From the NCBI GenBank assembly GCA_019633425.1, contig WSUB01000138.1:1-64000 (forward strand): 64,000 nucleotides of DNA, written 5' to 3'. The DNA comes from Tulasnella sp. 424 (lineage: Eukaryota > Basidiomycota > Agaricomycetes > Cantharellales > Tulasnellaceae). A program made the translations under genes and the position numbers. The notes under the pieces were generated by a model, which did not search any database, had not been told where the DNA came from, and was given only the letters and a program-made list of their open reading frames with translations. Below are positions 46,054 through 58,885 of the stretch, in pieces. Within the stretch, counting starts at the first letter, position 1; each line of letters starts with the position of its first letter.

Positions 46054-49000
46054 ATGGCTCCGAAAAGGCCTCTCGACTCGGAAACTGTTCAGGAGTCGTC
46101 TAAAGCGGCGAAGAAGGCCAAAACAAAAGCCGCCAGACTTATCGACATCCAGCAAACAGAGAAAACAGCTGCAGGGCCCTCCCGGCCCTCTTCCACAGTC
46201 AGATTCACGGCAGACAGTATGTGCACGCTATTCTAAATAGTAACATCCACGTCTAACGTCATTCGCGGGCTTGTGTGACCTCAGGTCTGAAAGGTCTACC
46301 GAACTCCATTGACGTGGAAAAATTCGTTGAGGTCCACGGATCTTGCAGCCCTGCTTATCTCTGACGATTCTGACACGAGGCACTTCTACTCTAGGCAAGA
46401 TCGTTTGAAGTTGGAGCGATGCAAAAGGCAATGCAGACCGCAAGGTTAGTCTTAGCTGACCCAATTGGTCAACCACCAGAATTCACCGAGCCCCTTGACC
46501 TCACCCCGATCGAAGGGAAGACGCTTCCAAACGAGTGTGGCAAACCCTTCCCCGCCACATGCGGAGACGCACCGCAAGTCATGATAGCACCAGAGTGCCG
46601 GTTCGTCTCCGGGAAAAGGCCCGTGCCGAGGTTCGTCTTCTTTCCCCTTGAAAAACGTGGACACCGAATTGGGATCAGGGTCTCGTGATATGTCAGATGG
46701 ACCCAGTAAAGAAGAGGAAGAAGCTGAACGCCCTACCAAAACGGGGGAGGACGGAGATCGGACGCACCGCAAAGCTGCTGAAGCGACAACGTTCGGAGCT
46801 CCCGTATCTTGAGTGCCGTACCGTGCTGTGCTGATACTCGGATATTCTTTCAGAGGAGAAGACATGGTTGGAAACGCATATATGGCATGCGAAGCGAATG
46901 AACATGGCTAACCTTTGGGGCCATCGACTTGTACGTCTCTCATCATATCTCACCACCCCCCTTATCTTAATCCCTTGATTTCGGCGGCGGCCGTAGGCCA
47001 TCCATCCTACGGAGAAATCCTTTCGTCCGTCTCATCGGGCTTCTTTGCACGGCTCAATTGTCCAAGACGTTTCCTATTATGGGGTGCTGGAACTTAAAGG
47101 CCCAGATGACCTGGTCAAGAACATACTATCACAATGCTGTGATCCCCAATCGGCACTTTTCTCTCATTGGTGCGCAGGATTAATTTCTCTCTAAGCGAGC
47201 GCTTACGTCTCTCCATTACAGCTACACCTCAGGCGCCCGAGCCTGCGATACCCATATCTACCAAACTGCAGCGTTTCCTTTCGGCTTGATATGTCCGTGC
47301 ACGCTTATTTGGAGGCCTTATAACACGGCCGCGGAGGACATTGAAACCGCCAGATCCGCAGCTGCTCGAGTGGTTTGGTTTCATGTTCATCCTGCGGCAT
47401 TCCTCGACGTCCACGCCGCCGTCCAAACCGCCGCCTCTCATGCCATTGCCGATTGCAAGCGCCAAGGATCGGAAATCGAAATCACCGACTTACGGGGTAG
47501 TATCAACGCATTCGAAATCATGGGACCCAGAGCCAGCCAGGTCCTGACAGGGGCATTGAAAGTGACCAAAGACGCCCGTCCGGGAAGGAAGGCTTGGAAT
47601 GCCCTGGCTAAGATCTCGTCGTCGGCCTCTATGCCGAAGGGGATGGTCGTCGGCCTGCAAGTATTTGACCCTCGGTTAAGGTGCGCAGATTCTCCCCTCT
47701 TCAGATGACCTCCGGCCCATACCGAGTCGCGAACAGCTTTCCGCCTTCGAATACGCGACTACCGGAAGTGGATCAGCAGCCGTCGGCCCCGGCGTTTTCG
47801 GTGGCACCATCAGCCGAGATAGCTCTAAGCGAGATATGGCAGGAGAAGGTTCGAGAAAATGTGAAAAAACCCCGGTTTACTAAAAAAGACTTGGATGAAC
47901 GACGAAACAAAGTAAGTCAATATATATATTTATGATGTGGAAGCAGGGCGTTTCGAAAGGGGCTAGTCTCCTGACATTCGTGGTATCTCCACCTAGAACC
48001 TTGTGCCAGGGACACGTTTGCAACCACAATCCTCCGACGCTCGGATCCCAATTCTCCTAATTCAGCGTTCCATCTCCCCTGTAAGCGGGTTATCGGGTTC
48101 TTCGGGGCTATCCGATCCTCAGATGCATGGCTATCTCCTGCTCTTCCCCGCTGGGTGGTCCATGTCATTCTGGAGTTCCATCACTCATACAGGGACGCGC
48201 GTAGGCGGGCTGCGGGAGCACAAATCTCAGCGCTATGAGTCCGGGATGCCTCATTTTCCGGAGGACTATGTTGGAACCCAGTCATACGACCTGCATTGGG
48301 AGAAGCGAGCGACGGAGGAGAGCGAAAAGTGGGAACGAACCCCAAAAGCGAAAAAACCACCGTACGATCGAATGCCAGCTCCGTCGCGCAGCCCGGGGCA
48401 CGAGGTCCTTTGGAAGCCAGACTGGGACGGTATCTTGGGCTTAGTGGCGAAGCAAGATATCCCCATCCTTGGGAAGGAACCAGACCTCATTCCTACACAA
48501 CGTCCCGATGACATGGACAGAATTCTCGATTCAATAATCCAAGAGGGAACGTCTGAGCTTGAAGATGATGGTGACGTTGCATGGGAAGGGATAGGTGGAA
48601 ATTCCAATTCGAGCGGCCCTGATCTCCAGAACCGGAACGGCCCGTGGGTTCTTCACAGCACACATGCAACCAATTTGCTGGCCACTCTTTCCTCGTCGTC
48701 TGTCTCTGCCCATCTAGAGGTCCTTCGCCACATCAACGGTATTCGAGTCAAGCGGGGGCTTAGACCGCTCCCCGAAGATGATGCGGAAAATCTCACGAAT
48801 AGTGCGCTCGTCGCAGTCAAAATCGAGCTGTGCGGAAGGGGTACGCCAGACGATATATCAGTCATCTACGACGCCTCGGCCGATCTTGGGGAATCGGGAG
48901 AGCCAGCTTGGAATAAAATGATGACCGAAATGATTGAGAACGGCTCGAAGCACGACGACGACGACCATGGAAAGGTACTCCTCCTGTTTGTGCTAATTCT

Positions 49001-49348
49001 AGGAGATTTGATTACTGACTAGAGCATACTTCAGATTTCGACCCCGGATTCCTCAAGGATAATCGGGTACGTCACGTCCGGCACCTTCTCGCTCATGAAA
49101 GGCAAAGGAGCAGCCCTAGGAGCCGTATCTCTGGTTGGCCTAATTGCAATCGTGCAACGAGACGCGAAGTAAGTCTTTCCATTGGGGTGCCAGTTGGGCC
49201 CTGCGTGCGACCGAATGCCTGGCGGTGGTTCATTCTCCCGACTCCCCTTAGGTATCGGAGGAAGAAGCAACTTCGGCAACTCGTATTGGTTCGATCAAGG
49301 GCAAGCTCGATATGTAGACTGGCCTGGATTGTCGTAAATACCTTGTAG
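46054..49348 (+). CDS. POP1: Ribonuclease P/MRP subunit POP1
   Basis: The start MAPKRPLDSETVQESSKAAK has an ATG in context GCAGCCATGG. The N-terminal POP1 domain is spread over several exons: LPNSIDVEKF, the basic RR-rich segment, IWHAKRMNMANLWGHRL, SYTSGARACDTHIYQ, FGLICPCTLIWRPYN and ARVVWFHVHPAAFLDVH. The POPLD domain follows (HGYLLLFPAGWSMSFWSS, TRVGGLREHKSQRYESGMPH), and the C-terminus has IIGYVTSGTFSLMKGKGAAL and, after an intron, LVLVRSRASSICRLAW before TAG at 49346-49348. POP1 is the largest protein of RNase P and RNase MRP and binds their RNAs in the nucleolus for tRNA 5' and rRNA processing. The frame is consistent throughout. Confidence 0.9.
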
Positions 49349-50105
49349 GGTAGTTTGGTCAATGGTGGACTTCGCAGCCCTCCCGAGACGTAACCTCGTC
49401 ACGAAGTCTGCGTGCATCTAGGCGGGCTCCACCGATCGCCCATTGGCGTCTATGGAACGCGGCATGCTAGACGTAAACATGAGAAGAGGGTGGGTGGTTG
49501 ATGCGACGCGCGTTTAGCCATGAGTCAAAGAATAAGTGCCACGATCTATTAAGAACGAAGTTTAACAGCCAGGTACCCAATGTGTGGCAAGCCGATTACG
49601 TCGGCCATAAAAGAAACAGCGAAAGACAAAATATTGGCCAGAGAATGGACGCCGACGAAATAAGTACAAAGGCTCGAGATCGGAAGAATGACTGTCTCAG
49701 ACTAGATCGAAGATAACGGATGCTGTGCCGCACACATACCCTTTGGGTGGCAGAAGCTCGAAGCAAAGGAAAGACGAAGGAAACAAGATAGAATGATATC
49801 AAATGATCATATGAATGTCGACCACCTATATCACGAAAATATAAAGAAGTAAAGAAGGCTTGTTGATCGGATCCAAGGGGTCGCTGGAGTCGCTACTACC
49901 CTCTCTCTCAAGGTCGGCCAATGTAAAGATCGTCGTGCAGGTATCTCACTGTCTCTACCTCGTCGGAGAAGCTCACGTCATAAACCCACTGGCCGTCCTA
50001 TGAGTCGGGGTACGACGGAAACGAATGCAGGGCCGGGCAAGCACGGTGTTAGGTGGTGTTGATGTTGATGTTGAAAGTGGTGGCGGCGAATAAGAGAGTC
50101 GACAG
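49349..50105. other. Intergenic region after POP1
   Basis: No reading frame with recognisable content. It holds the 3' ends of POP1 (+) and of the small minus-strand gene, which converge here. Confidence 0.5.
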
Positions 50106-50396
50106 TCAGAACGGGAGGATTTCGAGCTAGCGTAGGTGACGCCACTGACCTCATTTTTTGGATAGCGCTGTACTACCTGGCCGAGTTTGCCCCTTCGGGG
50201 ATCACCGAGCTTGATGACGGTGACAGGTCCCTACGACGACGAGAGTCAGCCTCACGACGAGATGAGGTCAAACCGCTTGCTCCATGACGTACCCAATAGA
50301 TTGGAGGAGGTCGAGATGGATTCTCAGGCATTTCATCACTCAAAGGATCCCATGTCTTAGACTTAGATCTGCCTTCCGAAGTTGTCGGGGATGCCA
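50106..50396 (-). CDS. Small unrecognised protein, three short exons
   Basis: From MASPTTSEGRSKSKTWDPLS (ATG at 50394-50396) the frame runs to PPPIYW, where GTACGT...CGTAG can be removed. This gives GPVTVIKLGDPRRGKLGQVV and RYPKNE, then a GTCAGT...GCTAG intron and LEILPF with TGA at 50106-50108, a product of about 68 residues. The spliced middle exon looks more protein-like than the unspliced Ser/Arg-rich read-through, which is the reason for preferring it. A longer upstream start at 50640 exists in frame. Function unknown. Confidence 0.4.
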
Positions 50397-53254
50397 TGGG
50401 AAGCGGTGCAAGAAAGAAGCTGGGGAAGTAGTTTGGTTGTGACTGGGGATTGGATGGGTAGGCTCGCAAGGATGAAGTGGGTACGTGTTGAGGGTGTACA
50501 TGTACGTCCAAGGAGCTGAGCGATGCCTTTATACCTCCCGCTGCGGGGCTGGAATACCCCGTTGCCTTAATCAGTTGGAGGGGAGGGAGTAACGATTGGG
50601 TTAAGGAACCCGAAACCCCCTCATTCAAACTCGTAAGCAACTCTGTTTACTGTTTGGTCCTTATCTTCAAAGGGGTGGGCGTCCTTTTGAGCCAGAGGAA
50701 GTAGGAGTGGACGAGTTTAACGGAGAGCTGGATGCAGCGCCTCCGGTCCATAAAAAAAACGGATTGACGGAGACGGGCTCAGATGCAGGGGAGCCGGGAT
50801 GCTCGAGAGAAGAACAGTTAAGAAGGTTTGGTCCAAAACTCATCATTTTTTCTAGTCTAACGAAATGTGGTAACGCGGTCGGAGGAATTTTTCCGGCTGC
50901 TTAGATTAGGAGAGAAACGGGGGCTGATGACAATGCTGCAATTTTTTGACGGGAAAAGCTGGGGCGCTTCGCTCTGTCGTAATAGCCGCTGTTAGTCAGA
51001 CTCGTTTCGCGAGCTTGTTTGGCGCCACAAAGCATCCACGCTTATGCACGTAAAATTTGCCCGCTCGCCGACTCTCCCGCCTGAGGTGACAAAAGTCGCC
51101 CTGCTGGTGTCGTATGACGCATAGAGACGCATAGAGAGCGTCAGCTAATGTGGTGAGAAAACCTGGAGGAAACACGTTGCGGAGCCATGGCCCAGGGAAC
51201 ATCCCGGGGTCGCATGCCTCAGGCCTGTACAAGCTTCCTTCTAACTTTCCTTTTCGGACCGCGAGCATCTGATAGCAATACTGAAAATATACGGCAAAAA
51301 ATACGGCATATTTTTGCTTACTTTATTACCTGGGAGCACATTTCCGTTTCAAGCACCGTGAGGATCACGCAGGCGTGAGCTGCCTTGCTGCCTAGCCATG
51401 TGCCCAGTCTCGGAAACCCGATGTCTCGAGAAATTTTCATAGAAAAACCTACTCGGAAGCAAAAGGCCTGTTCATCAGAGAGCGAGGGATGTATCGATGG
51501 GCCCTTGGTTTCGGAATGTAACGTGACGATCTCGTCGGTCCCGCCAATTGCCCCCACGGCACGGAGACGCTCACTTCTAGAACCAACGAATCGATAATCT
51601 TCCTCGGATACCCAATTTCAGCTAGATGTAGTGAAAAAGTGTATCCGGAGCTGTTCTTGGGAGCATCCGCAATCCAAGTTTGTGCTTTCCCGTGCTCGTC
51701 CCTTCTGGGGAGCTTTGCAAAACATTGCTGAGACCGAGCCGTTTCGGCAGCGCGTGAGCCGTGAAAAACGCCGACGGAAACCCGAGATCACAGTGATTTG
51801 GCTGAAGATCCCGAGGAGGGTTTGCTCACGCCCACACCTTCCAAAAAGGGGTGGGATCGGATCACGGCGCTGGGTCTCCTCAGGTCCCCTCTTGCCTTCA
51901 CTGGATTGGAGTGGACAGGTACAGCCAATCCCAGCTCCCAGCAAAGATAAGCATACGATAGTGTGCGCCAAGACCTGAAACTCAGATGTGGAGTGAGCAT
52001 CATATTTGAGCTTGATACGGCGCTGCACATCAAAATCTTCAAGAGATGCTTGCTTTAATCGGACCGAAGCATCGCCACTTTAGGAAACGGAAGAGGGCTT
52101 CTAATCCATTCTATCTTATTTCCCCAGTCTCCTTAGACTTGTCTCCGGAAGTGCAAATGTGTAAAGCTCGTAGAAGCATCCCACTTAAGAAAGGCCATTT
52201 ATCCAGTCCAGAGATACATCTCCCCTGCCCTTTAAGCCCCGCTAGCTGCTCTATAGACCCCACCTACTTATATGTGTTTAAACGAGCAATGCGTTGACTC
52301 TAGCGTGCAGGACATCAAGTACCTTGAGAACATGTCGCGCCGGCGACACGGAGTGATTGCTCCTAGATCCATATTTGCGAAGCTATAAGCTTCATAGTCA
52401 AGATTACTTTCGATAACAATGTTTGGCTTGCTTAGACCTGTTTCTCCGACGCTGTTTGCTGGGGCCGAGGGATCTCGCTAAATGCTAACCGATTGTAGTA
52501 ACCATCCCTAGTAAATCTTCCAGAGCAGATGAAATAGCGTGTCGAAAGCTGAGTCTTCGACATTCTGGGGCCAGTTTTTGGGATATAGGTTGCGTCACGA
52601 TTATCGCAGGGAGCAATCCTTGAAGCTCCAAAGCCACGGGTGTCCTAGGTTTCACGCCAAGTATATTTTGGCGCCTCCGTTCGATCATTATTAGAAGTCC
52701 GAAAAATAAAGATTTATAGCCGCCGGAAGTCGCCGTGTGGGACGAAACATCCTCATCAAGGCCCCGAGGACACATATTTTGTCCCGAGCAAGCCATGGGC
52801 ATCGAAGTTTGGCGAGTTCTGAGCTTCGTAATATACATTTCAGCCCTCGGGGCCTTATGAAGGTGACTATATCCAAGTGCATCAAGAGAAGTAAGAGCAA
52901 AAAAACGCGGTCAACGCGTGCTTTTGAACACCGGAGTTGGAAGGCAGATGGCCGAGGTCGGGGAGGCTTTCTCACGTAGGTCAGCTCTTGTTGGGGTTTC
53001 TGTCAGGTCCGATCCCAGGCCAAATTCGAAAGCCCGCCGCATTGCCTTCTCTCTCCTACTCTAATCCGCTACCATCATCAAGAAAACACGAAACGCATTC
53101 CCTTTAGGTCTTGCTCCTTAGCAGTGCTGCTGGACAGTCCTAGCTTCCAAGACACCTTTTCTCGAGGCGGGGCGTGTTAAGCGTACGCGTGTGTGAAGCC
53201 ACCCGCCAACGGCCCCCCATATTCAATTTCCCGTGTTGCACATACGAGTAAAAT
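50397..53254. other. Gene-poor region of about 2.9 kb
   Basis: No frame could be built into a gene. Open frames are short and of random composition on both strands. A 12-bp inverted repeat lies at 52758-52856. The last few hundred bases should contain the MOB2 promoter. Confidence 0.4.
52758..52856. repeat. 12-bp perfect inverted repeat with 75-nt spacer
   Basis: AAGGCCCCGAGG at 52758-52769 is matched by its exact complement CCTCGGGGCCTT at 52845-52856. It may be a GC-rich stem or simply chance; nothing else marks it. Confidence 0.4.
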
Positions 53255-54331
53255 ATGTCTTTCTTCGGTCTTGGGTAAGTCTAGCTCCTGGAATGTCTAT
53301 CTGACCCTGCGCAATAACTAATGGTTTCTACCCGTATAGGCGGTCGGCAACGAAGGGTGCTCGAGCGCCGAAACGGTCGCCAACGATTCCCGACCAGCTA
53401 TCTACCGCCGCTGATCCATCTGGCGCGTTGTCCCCCACCTCACCAATCACCCCGGGCTCTTCTCCAGGTAGTCGCTCACCCGTACCGCGACATTCTGATC
53501 TGGAGCGTGAGCAGCGAGAGCGGCAGGGACCTCCACCTTTATACCTCAGTCAACCCTTCGTCAAAGCCGCGCTGGTCAAAGGCAATTTCAAGACCATCGT
53601 GATGCTGCCTAAATGGGTGGACGTGAACGAATGGGTCGCGATCAACGGTGCGTGCTGGTCTCCGGGATCTGCTATTGTCTCGACTCTGACGCCACTTGGT
53701 TGCTGCGCTTGATATCCTCTTCAAATACTCGACGCGGCAAAAGTTTTCGAGTTTTACACAAATCTCAACCTGTTCTACGGTGTTTTGACCGAATTTTGTA
53801 CTCTGAGTTCCTGTACAACAATGGCTGCCGGTAATTCGTGAGTGCCCGAAATTACGTCCATCTCGATGCCAGTCCTCCCGATTGGTACTAACTTCTCCGG
53901 GTCCGTCGACCCGTCCATTTCACCCTTCCAGACTTGATTATACGTGGATTGATTCCAATCGCAAGCAAGTCAAGCTTCCCGCTCCGACCTACGTCGATTA
54001 CGTTTTCACTTGGGTGCAGAACCTTCTCGAGGACAAGACCATCTTCCCGACAGACAGTGGCCGCCCGTTCCCTCCAACTTTTGCATCGACGGCGAAACAT
54101 ATCTACCGTCAATTGCTTCGCGTTTTTGCCCACATTTTCCATTCTCATTACGTCCATCTCCTCCATCTTCAGTCTGAACCGCACTTCAATTCGCTCTTCG
54201 CGCATTTCCTCGCGTTTGGGAAGGAATACGACTTGCTAGACATAAAGGACATCCGCGGCCAGCCAGGCCAGCGGGTTGGTGTCGGCGATCTGTGGGAGAA
54301 ATGGAAAGAGATGGGCATTTTGGAAGGTTGA
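53255..54331 (+). CDS. MOB2: MOB kinase activator, MOB2-like (first of a tandem pair)
   Basis: The exon MSFFGLG (ATG at 53255) is joined over a GTAAGT...GTATAG intron to RRSATKGARAPKRSP. A disordered Pro/Ser stretch precedes the MOB domain: LYLSQPFVKAALVKGNFKTI, WVDVNEWVAIN, intron, FYTNLNLFYGVLTEFC, CTLSSCTTMAAG with the two zinc Cys, LDYTWIDSNRKQVKLPAPTY, RVFAHIFHSHY with the two zinc His, HFNSLFAHFLAFGKEYDLL, ending KEMGILEG. The sequence resembles MOB2 more than MOB1 (LDYTWIDS-RKQVKLPAPTY). MOB2 proteins bind and activate NDR kinases (Cbk1/Orb6) in polarised growth. The second copy follows about 580 bp downstream, same strand. Confidence 0.85.
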
Positions 54332-54909
54332 TTTTTGCGTAACAAAGTCTTTCTTGGCCGTTCTTCATTACCGCTTTGCATCCTGTCATCTACTACGTAC
54401 AATTACAGCTACCTTGGACCGTATCGTACTATTTATGCTCTGTGCAATTTCGTGTGCTGATGTTCGTCGCCGGCTCTGGCGTGATTGAGATGCCGAGTGT
54501 TTGGGACCTGATTCGGTTTGCGGCCGGTGTTCTTTGAAAGGGAGAGAGAGCGGTCGCGATGGAGATGTGCCAGAACCAACCTCATACTCTTCCTTTTCGC
54601 GCCAGCTCATACCTGTCACTCTATCGACTCGACCAGGCCTTGAGTCTCTTTTCATCGTCGTCCCCGTCGTTCGTGTCGAAATCTTGACAGTCTTTGTGCG
54701 CAAGCTTCAGGGTAAACTTGGTCTGTAACCACCCCTTGAAGCCTCGACCACCGTGATCGCAGTCCAGGTGAATGGGACATCCGATGGAGCCTCGGTCACA
54801 AGTGATGCTGACTATTCGGACACCAAGTTTAGCATCAAAGGACGTACATTTTGCCACAGGCCGCTTCCCGACGCCCCCGAGTAACCAAACCAGAAGAAAG
54901 TCGAATGAT

Positions 54910-56086
54910 ATGAACCCGAATCCGATCCGCCGATCTCCCAGTCCCCTCGCGCCTCCCCAGCAACCAGCTCAGTTCATCTACGCTACTCCATCCCCAACCA
55001 CCACAAGTCCTTACCAACTAACAGGGAGTTCACCTTTCATGGCCACTACAAACGGAGGGAGCGACGTGACAGCTGGAGCCGATGGACGACCCCTGTATCT
55101 TTGCCAGCCGTTTATTCGCGCCGCTCTTGTCACAGGCAAATTCAAGAATATTGTCGTTCTGCCCAAATACGTCGACGTTAACGAATGGGTCGCTATAAAC
55201 AGTACGTTTCTCCTAGACGCGCGCTCTTTTTTCATTGCGACTTGGACTGACCTCCGGGGACCTCAACGCCGTCCTTTTGTCTTCTTTTTTCGTGCCTGCA
55301 GTGTTCGATTTTTACACCAACTTGAACCTCTTCCTAAGCGTCTTCTCAGAATGCTGCACGCAAGCTTCATGTCCAACTATGTCGGCTGGTCCAGGGTGAG
55401 CTCTGCCTTCCCTTTCCAACTATCGTGTCCGTGGGGTGAACCCGAGTGATCGACGCGAGCCCCTGTGTCCTTGCCCTGATGACAAAACGGTGAACCCTCC
55501 GAAGCTGACCTCGACCTATATCAATGTCTCCCCGCAGTGTCGACTATACATGGGTCGATAACAATAGGCGACAACTCCGTCTTGCAGCCCCGACTTATAT
55601 CGATTTCGTCACGACGTGGATACAAAACGCCTTAGACGATCCAGTCCTTTTCCCAACCAAATTCGGTGAGCGGCGCGCGTTCATTATGATAAGGACAGCT
55701 TTCAACTAAGACGCTCGGACGGTCTATTTCGATTTCGTGCAAAGCCCATGAATTCCCTTCACACTTCCCAACAATGGTTAAGCAGATGTACCGCCAACTG
55801 TTGCGCATATTCGCCCACCTCTTCTATGCACACTATCCAGTGCTCCTTCACCTCCACTCGGAAGGTTAGTGATATCGCTCTACACCGACCACGGCTTACG
55901 ATGTCCGGTCATTCCATTTGATTCATCTGATTTGCTTATGTTTTTTCAGGCCACTTTAACTCCCTCTTTGCGCACTTCCTCGCCTTTGGCAAAGAGTTCG
56001 AAATCCTCGACCCAAGGGACATAAGAGGGCTTGGAATTGGTGACCTAGCGGACCGATGGAAGGAAATGGGTATATTGGAGAGCTAG
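54910..56086 (+). CDS. MOB2: MOB kinase activator, MOB2-like (second of a tandem pair)
   Basis: The MOB domain reads LYLCQPFIRAALVTGKFKNI, YVDVNEWVAIN, an intron, FYTNLNLFLSVFSECC, CTQASCPTMSAGP with the zinc Cys pair, VDYTWVDNNRRQLRLAAPTY, FAHLFYAHYPVLLHLHSEG with the zinc His pair, then HFNSLFAHFLAFGKEFEILD and WKEMGILES with TAG at 56084-56086. Introns split it at positions matching those of the first copy where checked. The start is uncertain: the ATG at 54910 is the one nearest the disordered region, but a short first exon like MSFFGLG of the neighbour may lie further upstream. It differs from the first copy throughout, so the duplication is not recent. Confidence 0.8.
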
Positions 56087-57127
56087 GTTCGAGACTAGAA
56101 AGCGGTTGCTTGTTCCGCGGTTGCGTGGTGGATTTTAGAGCAGGATGGTAGAGTTGCACTCAATAACTTACAGCGTCAGGCAAATTTACAGTTCAGAGTG
56201 TTCTGAAAATGATCGATGGGGGCTTGGAAAACCGTATCGAACAGTGCATAGCGGTGGCTGCCGCGAGTCGGCGGGATTCTGTGTGGCCCTTCCCCGCGCG
56301 TTAACCCTCCCGCAACCCCGCCCAAGCCAGCGTTGAGCCATCAGGACATCCCTTGCTCCGGCCAGTTTGTCTGCTGCATGTCACTCATCTCGGTTAATCA
56401 TTTGTGTCCATACGCTTTCCCAGCGCATCCGACCACCAGTTACGGTAACGATTCACCCCTCACCACTCGAAACACTTGCTCAGGGAGGCTTATCACACAT
56501 TGTGTATTATCGTGGTAAGATCAACGATTTCCTGTGAATTTCTATACCGCATATGAATCTCGCCCCGGGTGCAAGGGAAGGTTGCGAGATTTCCGCGTGG
56601 ACCTTTCCATTTTCGGAAGTGCATGTGTAAATGGCGCACCGCAATTCCTAGAAAAGCCGAAATACCTCGCGGTGAAAGTCATGAGTCGAACAAACCTCTG
56701 AGTGACTTCTTTAAGTGCTCAGAACGCCAGGGCAAGTCGAGGTTGCTGTACGTTAGGGGTGGTCTCCGCGCTGCCAGTGAGCGAAATTCCTGTGTGGAGA
56801 CAGCATCGCTTGTCGAGGCCTTTACCAAACTGAACACTAATTCAAAAAAATCCAATGAGTAACATCCGCCGACTTGCAGCCGCCCATCGCTCACGAATTG
56901 TACTACTTAGCGGGACGAACTCGAAGATGTTGTATCGACATCCGATCCTCCCATCCGCACCTCCCAACCTCGCTCACTCCGTGGTGTAACGAGACCCCCC
57001 ATTTCTTCAGAATGCTCGCTTCAGTTCAATCATCATCCGACTCTATCGTTCGTTCTACCCCCACCGATTTGACTTTACGACTGGTTAAGTGGGTCTTTGG
57101 AAGCTGCTGGCACTCTTATTGTCAGCC
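56087..57127. other. Intergenic region between MOB2-like pair and membrane protein gene
   Basis: No gene recognised. Short open frames (for example 56569-56862) have no domain or splice support. Confidence 0.45.
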
Positions 57128-57772
57128 ATGTCTTTGAAAGTAGCCTCGATTCTGATACTTTTATCTTCCTCTTCTCCAAGATTTGCTGCACGTTCAGCTC
57201 CTGAATCGACCCCGTCTGCTGAGGCTAACACCGCCAATGCGAGTGCTTTGTCTCATGAGCCGAAAGTCCGTACTATTATCCTAATCGTCGGTATGTTTCT
57301 TTCAAACCAGCCAGAAGATGCTCCGGTGGATCTAAGTTCCTTTCTCTGGCCTGTAGTCCTTTGCACCATGTTCCTAGTCGTCTGGTCGGTGTTGATTTGC
57401 CGGGCCCGGAGGCGAAGGGCAAACTCAGCCAAGGATCTGGAGAAGCAATACCCATATGAGTACGGTACGGAAAGCGCAGCCAGGAGGCATCAAAACTTTG
57501 GCGCTGTTGCGAGGCCCGAATCACAGGTTCCCATCATGCACAGCTCATCATCCACCAGTGATTTCGCTGCCTCTCAATATCGTGAGAGCCCCCCAATGTT
57601 CAATCCATCGCCACTTTACTCTCAAAAACAGCTTAGTAGCTCTGTGGTAAGTACTTGGAGATGGGTTGAATATCCATTGAGTTCTCGCGTTGATCCCAAG
57701 CGCCCGTTTTAGATCCTAAACCATTCCTCGGCTGAACTTAACCCCCCACCTCCTGCTTACACCAAGCCCTAA
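57128..57772 (+). CDS. Small single-pass membrane protein with C-terminal PPxY motif
   Basis: ATG at 57128. The signal-peptide-like start MSLKVASILILLSSSS leads to a short Ser/Ala/Thr-rich ectodomain of about 35 residues. A GTATGT...CTGTAG intron joins RTIILIV to VLCTMFLVVWSVLIC, giving one continuous transmembrane helix followed by RARRRR, a typical stop-transfer sequence with the C-terminus in the cytosol. The cytosolic tail is Ser/Tyr-rich (YPYEYG). After a last intron it ends NPPPPAYTKP with TAA at 57770-57772. PPAY is a PPxY motif, which in fungi commonly recruits WW domains of Rsp5-type ubiquitin ligases. A role as a ligase adaptor or sorted cargo is inference. The family is not recognised. 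Confidence 0.65.
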
Positions 57773-58885
57773 ATTAACCCATAAATTTATTTTACGGCTA
57801 ACGACCCAACTCATTCTACATTAAAAAGTCTGCTTCGTGGCTGGCGCCCTAGAATAGCTTGGGACGTCATCCGGTTGTAGAACCTCTGCTATGCAAGGAC
57901 ACTGACTTCCTCGCCCTAATTCTTGACTTTGCGACATACTCACGTAGGTTTAAATTATATCACCCTTCATCTGTGACATACACTTCTCATTCTTTATATA
58001 TATGTCGAGAAGCTGTATATTAAGGAAAAAGGCGGCGTTCCCCTTGTGACTGGCCGGCGCTTCGGACCGAGTCCTATTGCATATTTATTGTGGGAAAGTT
58101 TATGGATGGTCAAATGGCTCATTTCTATTCGCAAATTCATCCCGCCCGGCAGGCGGTTCTGCTTCCGTAAAGCGGACAACTTTACACACCAAGACAGCGT
58201 CTTGCCAGCAGGACGTTTCCCGAAGCTTCGGTCCTCTTCAATTTGCCACGACGGTCTTTGCTCACATGTCCTAATTGGCGATCTGTGAAACCTCTACGGA
58301 ACATTGATCCGAATTCATTTCACCTAACAAGCTGAGAATCCTTTCCCTTTAAGGCATTCCCGGCCATCAATCCACTTCTCCTGCCTCCTTACTCTTCCTC
58401 TATTTTTCCCAGTCCACAAATAATCTCCTTAACCGGTATCACTGGCGGAGGTGTGTGTACCCTTTTCTTGGGCTGAAAGCCGTCCCAGGGAGCCTTTCGC
58501 TGTCAGACTCCGTAGGAATTATGTTTTTAAATTCGGTTAAGCATGCGGAATGGACACGTGCACACTACTAACTGGATGGGGAGGGCGATGCACTAGTATG
58601 GGCCTGGAGTGTCCCAGAGATGCACGATGTGTGGTTGAACGACGACACGAATTTCGACTGATGGACCTTTACCTCTAGTATATCAGACGCTTGTCTCCAG
58701 AACACGTAAGATCGCGGGGGAAGTTTGGTTCAAGGAGTCAGTGAGGGAGGCGTAAGTGGACATGACAATCAAACGTTATTAACGAGGCAGAGCTTTGATC
58801 GAATAAGGCAAAGTAAGTATCTGTGTGATCTAAATATACTATGCATGTAGCATCGCAAACTTACGCAAAATAGGTTTTTATGTCC
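57773..58885. other. Intergenic region before the F-box gene
   Basis: No gene recognised. It contains the 3' flanks of two convergent genes. Open frames at 58046-58288 overlap in two frames without domain support. Confidence 0.5.

Noticed and set aside
57089..57127. Upstream GTG start for the membrane protein
   Set aside because: A non-ATG start is unlikely in this nuclear gene; the ATG at 57128 already gives a complete signal-peptide-like N-terminus.
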